From the NCBI GenBank assembly GCA_002694345.1, contig NZLV01000080.1, forward strand, positions 1-13,368: 13,368 bases of DNA. The letters are read 5' to 3'. The notes below the pieces were generated by a model. It ran no database searches. It was not told where the DNA came from and saw nothing but the letters and a program-made list of their open reading frames with translations. The translations under genes were made by a program, and so were the position numbers. This document shows, in pieces, positions 6,622 to 12,272 of the stretch. The number at the start of each line of letters is the position of its first letter. Within the stretch, counting starts at the first letter, position 1. The stretch is from Maricaulis sp. Its GTDB lineage: Bacteria; Pseudomonadota; Alphaproteobacteria; Caulobacterales; Maricaulaceae.

Positions 6622-7476
6622 ATGTCGGCCAACGCTTCCCAAAAACGTCTCGCCCTGATCGTCAACACGGCGTCGGGCGGCTTTTCCAGAAGCGGGTCGG
6701 ATACGCGCAGTGATGCCGTGACCGGGCATGGCTGCATCGAACAGGTCTGGCCGCTGGACGAATTTGAGCCGGAACAGCTGAAGTCGGCACTGGCGGACGG
6801 GCTCGATGGGCTCGCCATTGCAGGCGGCGACGGCACGATCCGCAGCATCGCTGAACAGGTTCTGGAAATAGCGCCGGAATGCCCGCTCCTGCCCCTGCCC
6901 TTCGGTACGGCGAACATGCTGGTAAAACGGATCTATGGTGACCGCGACCCGGTTGATCTGCTCGACCACATCACCGGCGAGCCCCCGCTTCGCTTCCGGC
7001 CCGGCCTGTTGAACGGGTCACCCTTCCTGGTCGCCGCTGCACTCGGCTTCCCGTCCACCGTGGCCCGGGCGCGTGAGCGCCTGAGGGAATTCGAAGGCCC
7101 GCCGCCCCTGCCGTCCTTCTCGAAGCGTGTGGCGGCTTCGCTCCGCCAGGCCTTCAAGCCTGGCATTCGCTATCAGACCGACGAAGGTGCCCGCCGCCAC
7201 AGCGCGAGCGGCATCTATGTCGACCTGTCCGATCCGGATCGCGACGCGATGCAATACATCGCCGTGCACTGGCGCGAGATGGGCGATATCGCCCGGATGG
7301 GTCTGACCGCCCTCACCGATCCCGACCGCCTGCCGACAGGCCGGGTCGAGACTCTCTCGGCGACGTCCCGCAAACCGATGGCCGCCATGATTGATGGCGA
7401 GCCGGTCTTCACCGAATGCGATGTCGAGATCCGGCGAGCCTCCTCACCCCTCCTGTTTCTGCCCGTCGCTTCATGA
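6622..7476 (+). CDS. Diacylglycerol kinase-type lipid kinase (YegS/DgkB/LCB5 family)
   Basis: 284 aa, a usual length for the family. The N-terminal catalytic domain shows NTASGG (about 15-20), the nucleotide-binding GGDGT (68-72) and PLPFGTANML (about 91-100), a variant of the common PLGTGND motif. The C-terminal lobe carries MIDGEP (about 246-251), the usual DGE motif of the family. Enzymes of this type phosphorylate diacylglycerol, sphingoid bases or other membrane lipids with ATP at the inner face of the membrane. The exact lipid cannot be told. No in-frame ATG, GTG or TTG is found in the 60 nt upstream, so the ATG at 6622 is the start, though no clear Shine-Dalgarno sequence precedes it. 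The stop overlaps the next start (ATGA at 7473-7476), indicating translational coupling to the phosphoesterase. Confidence 0.88.
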   Translation: MSANASQKRLALIVNTASGGFSRSGSDTRSDAVTGHGCIEQVWPLDEFEPEQLKSALADGLDGLAIAGGDGTIRSIAEQVLEIAPECPLLPLPFGTANMLVKRIYGDRDPVDLLDHITGEPPLRFRPGLLNGSPFLVAAALGFPSTVARARERLREFEGPPPLPSFSKRVAASLRQAFKPGIRYQTDEGARRHSASGIYVDLSDPDRDAMQYIAVHWREMGDIARMGLTALTDPDRLPTGRVETLSATSRKPMAAMIDGEPVFTECDVEIRRASSPLLFLPVAS

Positions 7477-8264
7477 CCCGTATCCTGCACATTGCCGACC
7501 TGCATTTCGGCGCCGAACACCCCGCTCTCGTCGAGGCGTTTCACGACACGGCCAAGGCGCTGGCACCAGACCTGGTGATCGCGTCCGGGGATTTCACCCA
7601 GTCCGGGCGCAAGCGCGAATTCGGGGCCGCTGCGCGTTTCTTCGCCGCGCTGGAGGCCCCGGTCATCGGCATGCCGGGCAATCACGACACACCGGTCCGG
7701 GCCCTGCATGAACGCTTCTTCCGGCCCTGGCGTCGCTATGATCGCTCACTGGAGGCCGAGATTTCCGACCGTTTTGCCGGTCCGTCTGTCCGGGTGGAAT
7801 GCCTGCGGACAGCCCGCCGGGCACAATGGCAGCCGGACTGGTCGCTCGGCCGGGTCTCCCTACCCGATCTCGATACGGCCCTGGACCGGCTCAATGCGGG
7901 CGACGCAGACCAGGCGACCCGCATCCTGACCTGCCATCACCCCCTGCTCGCGCCGGGTGGCGCGCGAGGCCGCGCCCGTACGGCCCGAGCCGAAGAAGCG
8001 GCCCGCCGGAGCGCCGATCATTGCGATCTGGTCCTCACCGGACATCTGCACGAGACCTTTGCGGAAAGCCTGGAGCGGGATGGCCGGCTGTGCTGGTTCA
8101 TCGGTGCCGGTACGACATTCTCGCTGCGGACCCGCGATGAGCCCGCCGCCTTCAACTGCCTCGACCTGGCCCCGGACCGGATCGAGATGACGCCCTATGA
8201 GGCGCGCTCACTGGACGAAGGCTTCCGTCCCGCCGCCCCCCGCACGCTGGCCCTCACCGCCTGA
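7473..8264 (+). CDS. Metallophosphoesterase (calcineurin-like), coupled to the lipid kinase
   Basis: 263 aa with the full dinuclear metallophosphoesterase motif series: DLH (D9, H11), GD (G39-D40), GNHD (69-72), the CHH triplet (H155 or H156) and GHLH (180-183). It has no signal peptide and should be cytoplasmic. The family includes CpdA-like cyclic nucleotide phosphodiesterases and lipid-precursor or nucleotide phosphatases, and the substrate here is open. The start is the ATG in the ATGA overlap with the kinase gene; the frame extends up to 7416 but only inside the kinase coding sequence. The pairing with a lipid kinase suggests a role on phosphorylated lipid or head-group compounds, which is inference only. 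A hairpin 22 nt after the stop probably ends the two-gene unit. Confidence 0.87.
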   Translation: MTRILHIADLHFGAEHPALVEAFHDTAKALAPDLVIASGDFTQSGRKREFGAAARFFAALEAPVIGMPGNHDTPVRALHERFFRPWRRYDRSLEAEISDRFAGPSVRVECLRTARRAQWQPDWSLGRVSLPDLDTALDRLNAGDADQATRILTCHHPLLAPGGARGRARTARAEEAARRSADHCDLVLTGHLHETFAESLERDGRLCWFIGAGTTFSLRTRDEPAAFNCLDLAPDRIEMTPYEARSLDEGFRPAAPRTLALTA

Positions 8265-8285
8265 CCCGGCGCTTCAAGAGGCCGA

Positions 8286-8305
8286 GCCATGCGATTTCGC
8301 ATGGC
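8286..8305. terminator. Compact hairpin after the kinase-phosphoesterase unit
   Basis: GCCATGCGA and TCGCATGGC form a perfect 9-bp inverted repeat with a 2-nt spacer, which in RNA gives an 8-bp stem with an AUUU loop. It begins 22 nt after the phosphoesterase stop and lies 73 nt before the next start. It is probably a terminator without a U-tract. Confidence 0.55.
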
Positions 8306-8377
8306 GGACAATCAGGCCTTGCCTCTGGAAACCGACGATCCGGCTCCCGATCTGTGCTCTCCGAACAGGAGAACACC

Positions 8378-8518
8378 ATGCGTTGGACCGGATTGATATT
8401 GTCGATCGCCATTCTGGGGATCACCACCAGCCTTTTCATAGCCTTTGGCGCGGATGCCGGTCATAGTCTGACCATCCGCAGCGCCGAGCCCGGCGCGATT
8501 GCTCAGGAAATGGTCTAG
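8378..8518 (+). CDS. Small membrane or secreted peptide, 46 aa, unrecognised
   Basis: A 46-codon frame starts at ATG 8378 with an excellent Shine-Dalgarno sequence, AGGAG at 8367-8371, 6 nt upstream. The peptide begins MRWTGLILSIAILGITTSLF, a single hydrophobic stretch of about 20 residues, and then has a polar tail (ADAGHSLTIRSAEPGAIAQEMV). It could be a single-pass small membrane protein or a short peptide with an uncleaved signal anchor. About two thirds of codons end in G or C, below the surrounding genes but above random. The stop is 3 nt before the GNAT start, so the two are probably co-transcribed, and translation of this frame may help ribosomes reach the GNAT start, which has only a distant AGGAA. 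I recognise no family. The strong ribosome site and the tight spacing are the main support. Confidence 0.62.
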   Translation: MRWTGLILSIAILGITTSLFIAFGADAGHSLTIRSAEPGAIAQEMV

Positions 8519-8521
8519 GCC

Positions 8522-8824
8522 ATGACAGTCGAGATTTCGCTTGAGGAAGCCGGCGCGACCGGTCGCTATCTGGCCCGCCTGCCGGGAATTGATGCGCTCA
8601 GCGAAATGACCTTCCAGCGGCTGCCCGGTAACCGGGTCCGCATCAACAGCACCCGCGTCCCCGAAGCCTTGCGGGGCCAGGGCATCGCCCAATTGCTGGT
8701 CGAGCGCGTGGTCGCCGATGCGCGGGAACAGGGTTTCACCATTCTTCCCGCCTGCTCCTATGTCGAGGCCCAGGCCCGGCGGCATCCCGATTGGCAGGAT
8801 GTGATCGAACTGCCCGCCCGCTAA
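8522..8824 (+). CDS. GNAT-like N-acetyltransferase, short NATD1/YjdJ type
   Basis: 100 aa, the size of the minimal NATD1/YjdJ-type GNAT proteins. The acetyl-CoA pyrophosphate loop appears as RGQGIA (about 51-56) in the context STRVPEALRGQGIAQLLVER. The C-terminal half shows GFTILPACSYVEAQARRHPD (about 71-90), with the conserved P-x-C-S and RHP features of this subgroup. Substrates of these small acetyltransferases are mostly unknown. The start at 8522 follows the small upstream frame by 3 nt; the nearest purine-rich site is AGGAA about 12 nt upstream, so translation is probably coupled to the small gene. The stop TAA (8822-8824) overlaps the stop of the convergent dioxygenase gene, sharing CTAA, with no room for a terminator between them. 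Confidence 0.85.
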   Translation: MTVEISLEEAGATGRYLARLPGIDALSEMTFQRLPGNRVRINSTRVPEALRGQGIAQLLVERVVADAREQGFTILPACSYVEAQARRHPDWQDVIELPAR

Positions 8825-9480
8825 TCCTCCGCCCATTGGCGCAGAAGATTGGACTTGGTCTTCAAGAGCACGTCCAGCTCGTCGGTCTTGCCGGACTTTT
8901 CAAACAGGCTGCGGCAGACCTGATCCAGATCAAACAGGATTTCCCGCTGATCCGGGCGCCGCACCAAGCTGCGAACCCAGCCCACGACGGCCAGGCGCTC
9001 ACCGCGGGTCACTTCAGCCACGCGGTGAAGAGAGGCGGTCGGATAGATCACCGCCTCGCCCGGAGCGAGCTTGATCTCGGTTTCCCCTTCAATGCCCTCC
9101 ATGATCAATTCCCCACCCTCATAGGTGTGCGGATCGGAGAGAAAGAGCGTGAAGGACAGGTCGACCCGGCGTCCGCCCATCAGGGCATCATCGACATGGC
9201 GTCCGTATTCCATGCCCGCCGTATAGCGCGAGACCAGCATACGCGTGATCGCCTTGGGCTGGGCGAAGCTGTTGAACAATGGGTGGCGATCCAGCGCCCG
9301 TCGGACCAGGGTGCGGATCGTGTCGATCCGCGGTCCGGCTTCGACCTGTTCATTGCGCTTCACCTCGCGGGCGGCCCATCCGGCGGTCTTGCGACCATCT
9401 GCGTAATCGCTTTCCTCCGCCAATTGGCGCAATTGGCCGACTTCTTCGGGCGAGCAGAGATTTTGCAGACACAACAGCAT
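8821..9480 (-). CDS. piuC: PKHD-type Fe(II)/2-oxoglutarate hydroxylase, PiuC/YbiX family
   Basis: 219 aa, typical of PiuC/YbiX. The iron ligands are H95 and D97 (YGRHVDDAL) and H152 (ASLHRVAEV). R162 (GERLAVVGWVR) is the likely 2-oxoglutarate-binding arginine, and the fold core reads DLSFTLFLSDPHTYEGGEL. The N-terminus (MLLCLQNLCSPEEV) fits the family start, and AGGTGA lies just upstream of the ATG, supporting the start at 9480. In other bacteria piuC sits beside siderophore receptors and responds to iron limitation, but its substrate is not established. Here it diverges from a lipoprotein gene, and a candidate Fur box lies 10-24 nt upstream. The 3' end overlaps the GNAT gene by 4 nt on the opposite strand. 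Confidence 0.9.
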   Translation of the reverse strand: MLLCLQNLCSPEEVGQLRQLAEESDYADGRKTAGWAAREVKRNEQVEAGPRIDTIRTLVRRALDRHPLFNSFAQPKAITRMLVSRYTAGMEYGRHVDDALMGGRRVDLSFTLFLSDPHTYEGGELIMEGIEGETEIKLAPGEAVIYPTASLHRVAEVTRGERLAVVGWVRSLVRRPDQREILFDLDQVCRSLFEKSGKTDELDVLLKTKSNLLRQWAED

Positions 9481-9489
9481 GAATTCACC

Positions 9490-9504
9490 TGCGACTAATT
9501 GTCA
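9490..9504. promoter_or_regulatory. Candidate Fur box between the piuC-like and lipoprotein genes
   Basis: TGCGACT-A-ATTGTCA matches the classical 7-1-7 Fur consensus TGATAAT-N-ATTATCA at 10 of 14 positions; the right half matches at 6 of 7. It sits immediately upstream of the piuC ribosome site in a 94-bp AT-richer divergent region. Alphaproteobacterial Fur sites vary, so this is suggestive only. Confidence 0.3.
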
Positions 9505-9574
9505 TTTACTGAAAATGGGTTTAGGCGGTTTCCTACGTCCAATACAAGTCATGCCATCGGCAAGGGGAAGTTTC

Positions 9575-10447
9575 ATGGGGATCAAGCGTCGCACCCGCAT
9601 CTGGACCACGGTCGGCACAGTCGCCCTGCTGGGCGGTCTCGCCGCCTGCAGCGATACCGCTGGTGAGGCCGGTGAAGCCGGCGAACACGGCCAGCTGGCC
9701 GCCCCGACCTCCCAGGCTCCGTCCACCCCGGCCTTCTCCGAAGGTGAGGGTGAAGGTGAAGGCGAAGGCGGCGGTGGCGGCGGCGAGTTCGGCATCGACC
9801 CGGTCGCCGCGGAAAGCGATCCGGTCGTCTATGGTATCGCCGTGGAAGTGATGCGGGCCCATTACCTGGCCGGCATCGACGCCTTCCAGGCTGGCGATCG
9901 CACCGCCGGCGCAGAAATGTTCGCCCACCCGATCTCGGAAATCTACATCGACTTCGAGCCGGTTCTTCAGGCTCTGGGTGCGCCCCTGTTCGGCGAAACC
10001 ATGACAGCCGCGGCCGTGGCCCCCTATGGCGGCGACACCGATGAAGAAATTGCTGCCAAAGTCGACGCTGTAATTGCCGCTCTGGATGGCGCAGAAGCCT
10101 ATGCACCGCAAAGCGAGGCCAGTGCCGCCGCCGTTCATGCCCGCGTCCTGTCCGACCTGATCGAACGCGCCGCCCTGCAATACCGTCTGGTCGTTTCCGT
10201 GCCGGAAGCCGGTGAAGCCTATCTGGACGGTTACGGCTTCGCCCATGCGGCGCAGCGCTATGCCGACAACCATCTGGCTGACATCGCGGCGGCCGATCCG
10301 GCGCTGGCTGCCGGCTTCACGGCCGCCATTGCCGAATTGCTCCTGGCCTTCCCGCAAGCCTTGCAGCCGGACACGCTCGAGGCCGACGCCTCTGCGATCA
10401 TGGCCGCTTCGGACGCCCTGAAAACGGCCAGCGCGAACCTTCACTAG
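9575..10447 (+). CDS. Lipoprotein of unknown function with Gly/Glu-rich linker, divergent from piuC
   Basis: 290 aa. A lipoprotein signal peptide ends in LAAC (C25). An acidic low-complexity linker follows, with GEAGEAGEHG (about 30-39) and a GEGEGEGEGGGGGGE tract (about 57-71). The remaining 215 residues look all-helical; they contain VMRAHYLAGIDAFQAGDR (H96) and AEMFAHPISEIYIDFEP (H118), then Ala-rich helices to the end. This helical domain with a conserved-looking HP-x-x-E-I-Y element resembles uncharacterised envelope proteins of other alphaproteobacteria, and its spaced histidines might suggest metal or haem contact, but I cannot assign a function. The ATG at 9575 is chosen because GGGGAAG precedes it and the signal peptide starts there; the extension to 9479 would overlap the piuC start. 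The gene probably shares an iron-responsive control region with piuC (inference). Confidence 0.8.
   Translation: MGIKRRTRIWTTVGTVALLGGLAACSDTAGEAGEAGEHGQLAAPTSQAPSTPAFSEGEGEGEGEGGGGGGEFGIDPVAAESDPVVYGIAVEVMRAHYLAGIDAFQAGDRTAGAEMFAHPISEIYIDFEPVLQALGAPLFGETMTAAAVAPYGGDTDEEIAAKVDAVIAALDGAEAYAPQSEASAAAVHARVLSDLIERAALQYRLVVSVPEAGEAYLDGYGFAHAAQRYADNHLADIAAADPALAAGFTAAIAELLLAFPQALQPDTLEADASAIMAASDALKTASANLH
9743..9786 (+). repeat. Degenerate GGTGAA-type hexamer tract inside the lipoprotein gene
   Basis: Successive GGTGAG/GGTGAA/GGCGAA units run into GGC/GGT glycine codons, encoding alternating Gly-Glu followed by six Gly. Units of 6 nt keep the frame, so copy-number slippage would only alter linker length. 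Confidence 0.7.
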
Positions 10448-10495
10448 CCATCATGGCGCAGAGGGCAGTGATGGCTGGCGATGACGTCAGCCATT
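10446..10495 (+). promoter_or_regulatory. Mutually exclusive hairpins between the lipoprotein gene and trhO
   Basis: Three related segments are present. A is AGCCATCA (10446-10453, overlapping the lipoprotein stop codon), B is TGATGGCTG (10469-10477) and C is CAGCCAT (10488-10494). A-B form a perfect 8-bp stem and B-C a perfect 7-bp stem, so only one can form at a time. The pair may be a simple double terminator of the lipoprotein gene, or an attenuator-like leader for trhO. Confidence 0.45.
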
Positions 10496-10507
10496 GAGGC
10501 GGGTATA

Positions 10508-10533
10508 CAGGCGCTCCCGAAAGCGTGTGCCTG
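10508..10533 (+). promoter_or_regulatory. Bulged hairpin immediately before the trhO start
   Basis: CAGGC (10508-10512) pairs with GCCTG (10529-10533), with an inner GCT/AGC pairing (10513-10515 with 10522-10524). The stem would enclose the weak purine stretch GAAAG and end 2 nt before the ATG, so it could limit ribosome access. This is a short structure and may be chance. Confidence 0.25.
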
Positions 10534-10535
10534 AC

Positions 10536-11459
10536 ATGTCCGATTTCCTCGTAGCTGCCCTCTACAAATTCACGCCCCTGGCCGCCGACGCCGCTCTGCA
10601 GGCGCGCATCCATGATGTGTGCGAAGCCAATGGCGTGGCTGGAACTCTGCTGCTTGCCCCGGAAGGCATCAACGGGACGATAGCCGGACCGGAAGCGGGC
10701 TTGCGGGCGACGCTGGCCTTCCTGCGCAGTCTTCCCGGCCTGGCCGATCTGGAACACAAGGAAAGCCGGGCCTCCGAACAGCCCTTCCTGCGCCTCAAGG
10801 TGCGGTTGAAGAAAGAGATCGTCACCATGGGGGTGCCGGGCATCGATCCCAATGTGACGGTCGGCACCTATGTGGAACCGGAAGACTGGAACGCCCTGAT
10901 CACGGCGCCCGACGTTGTCACCATCGACACGCGCAATGATTACGAGGTCCGCATCGGCCAGTTCGCTGGCGCTGTCGATCCGCAAACCACAAGCTTCCGG
11001 GAATTCCCCGACTGGTTCCGCCGTTTTCGCGAAACCCGGCCCAATGCCCGCATCGCCATGTATTGCACCGGGGGCATCCGCTGCGAGAAGGCCACTGCCT
11101 TCGTCAAGGAGGAGGGCATTGACGAGGTCTTCCACCTGAAAGGCGGCATCCTGAAATATCTGGAGACTGTGCCGCGCGAGGACAGCTTGTGGGAAGGCGA
11201 TTGCTTCGTCTTCGACCGCCGCGTTTCCGTCGGCCACGGTTTGGAGGAAGGCCCGCACGTGCTGTGCCATGCCTGCCGCGAACCGCTGAGCCCGGAGGAT
11301 TGCACCTCGCCGCTCTTCGTGGAGGGTGAGACCTGTCCGTATTGCCACGACCAGCGCGATGCAGAACGGCGTGAAGGTTATGCTGAGCGGCATCGCCAGG
11401 AAAAACTGGCGCAGGCGCGCGGCGAGCGCCATGTCGGCCAGCGGATCACGCCTGAATGA
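10536..11459 (+). CDS. trhO: tRNA uridine(34) hydroxylase, rhodanese family (TrhO/YceA)
   Basis: 307 aa. The N-terminal domain is typical of the family (FLVAALYKFTPL, then LLLAPEGINGTIAGP), and the rhodanese domain begins about residue 125 (VVTIDTRNDYEVRIGQF). The active loop reads YCTGGIRCEKA, with catalytic C177 and conserved C183. The C-terminus carries a zinc-ribbon-like set (C244, C247, C256, C267, C270) in LCHACREP and ETCPYCHD. TrhO uses oxygen to hydroxylate uridine 34 in the wobble position of certain tRNAs. The ATG at 10536 matches the usual family N-terminus; in-frame GTG 10527 and TTG 10494 are less likely. The Shine-Dalgarno sequence is weak and the leader is structured. The stop overlaps the GST-like start (ATGA at 11456-11459), so the two are translated as a pair. 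Confidence 0.93.
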   Translation: MSDFLVAALYKFTPLAADAALQARIHDVCEANGVAGTLLLAPEGINGTIAGPEAGLRATLAFLRSLPGLADLEHKESRASEQPFLRLKVRLKKEIVTMGVPGIDPNVTVGTYVEPEDWNALITAPDVVTIDTRNDYEVRIGQFAGAVDPQTTSFREFPDWFRRFRETRPNARIAMYCTGGIRCEKATAFVKEEGIDEVFHLKGGILKYLETVPREDSLWEGDCFVFDRRVSVGHGLEEGPHVLCHACREPLSPEDCTSPLFVEGETCPYCHDQRDAERREGYAERHRQEKLAQARGERHVGQRITPE

Positions 11460-12088
11460 GGCCGGACCGGCCCATTCTCTACTCCTTCCGCCGTTGCCCC
11501 TACGCCATGCGGGCCCGGCTGGCCCTGCACGCCAGCGGACTGGATTTCGAGCACCGCGACATTCTCTTGCGCGACAAGCCGGCCTCGATGCTGGCGGCCT
11601 CGCCCAAAGGCACGGTGCCGGTCCTGATCCGGCCGGACGGAAGCGTCCTTGAAGAAAGCCTGGACATCATGCGCTGGGCCCTGGGCGAAAATGACCCGGA
11701 CGATTGGCTGGGTGCGGATCCGGGCGATACGCAGGCCCTGATCGCGATGTGCGACGGGACCTTCAAACACCATCTCGACCGGTACAAATATGCGACCCGC
11801 TATGACGATGCCGATCCGGACGCGCACCACGCCAAGGCCGTTGAACTCCTGTACGGACTGGAAGACCGACTGGCCGCATCTGCCCAATTGACCGGACCGC
11901 AGGTTCGGTTGGCGGATATCGCGCTCTTCCCCTTCATCCGCCAGTTTGCCAATGCCGACCGGTCGCGTTTCGACGCCTTGCCCCTGCCGGCCCTGCAGGC
12001 TTGGCTGGAGGCGCATGTCACCTCTGACCGCTTTGCCGCCATCATGCGCAAGCAACCGCTCTGGCAGGATCCGACGCCAAGCAATTGA
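11456..12088 (+). CDS. Glutathione S-transferase family protein
   Basis: 210 aa, usual GST length. The N-terminal thioredoxin-like domain opens with ILYSFRRCPYAMRARLAL. C14-P15 begins the active-site CPYA motif, as in glutaredoxin-like or omega/lambda-type GSTs. The cis-proline motif is GTVPVL (P55), and the glutathione gamma-glutamyl contact is EES (E67, S68). The C-terminal helical domain contains LTGPQVRLADIALFPFIRQF, whose ADIALFPF matches the conserved N-capping region. A cysteine-type GST of this kind more likely performs thiol-disulfide exchange or deglutathionylation than conjugation; this is inference. The start overlaps the trhO stop by 4 nt. The coupling hints at a thiol-related helper role with TrhO, but could be simple operon convenience. 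A hairpin with one mismatch follows 13 nt downstream. Confidence 0.88.
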   Translation: MRPDRPILYSFRRCPYAMRARLALHASGLDFEHRDILLRDKPASMLAASPKGTVPVLIRPDGSVLEESLDIMRWALGENDPDDWLGADPGDTQALIAMCDGTFKHHLDRYKYATRYDDADPDAHHAKAVELLYGLEDRLAASAQLTGPQVRLADIALFPFIRQFANADRSRFDALPLPALQAWLEAHVTSDRFAAIMRKQPLWQDPTPSN

Positions 12089-12101
12089 GTGGAAACAGGA
12101 A

Positions 12102-12123
12102 GGGGTTGCTGCACTGCAACACC
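12102..12123. terminator. Hairpin after the trhO-GST unit
   Basis: GGGGTTGC (12102-12109) pairs with GCAACACC (12116-12123) with one mismatch, leaving a 6-nt loop. It starts 14 nt after the GST stop. No U-tract follows, so the call as terminator is tentative. The rest of the gap to 12272 shows no clear promoter motif that I can support. Confidence 0.45.
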
Positions 12124-12272
12124 GAAGCCGGATTCGCACACTTCCCCGTCTGTTGAACTGTCATGAAACGGCAATATCCGGTAACGGAGCAAAATCTCTC
12201 ACCGTGTGACCGCGATCCAGCCCATGCGATGCTGAAACGGCGCACTCCTGATTGTCCCCGAAAGGGATTTCC

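Noticed and set aside
9479..9574. N-terminal extension of the lipoprotein gene
   Set aside because: It would bury the lipoprotein signal peptide behind 32 residues and overlap the piuC start; ATG 9575 has its own ribosome site.
9743..9786. Tandem repeat considered as a CRISPR-like or mobile-element repeat
   Set aside because: It lies within a coding frame, has no spacers, and encodes a Gly-Glu linker.
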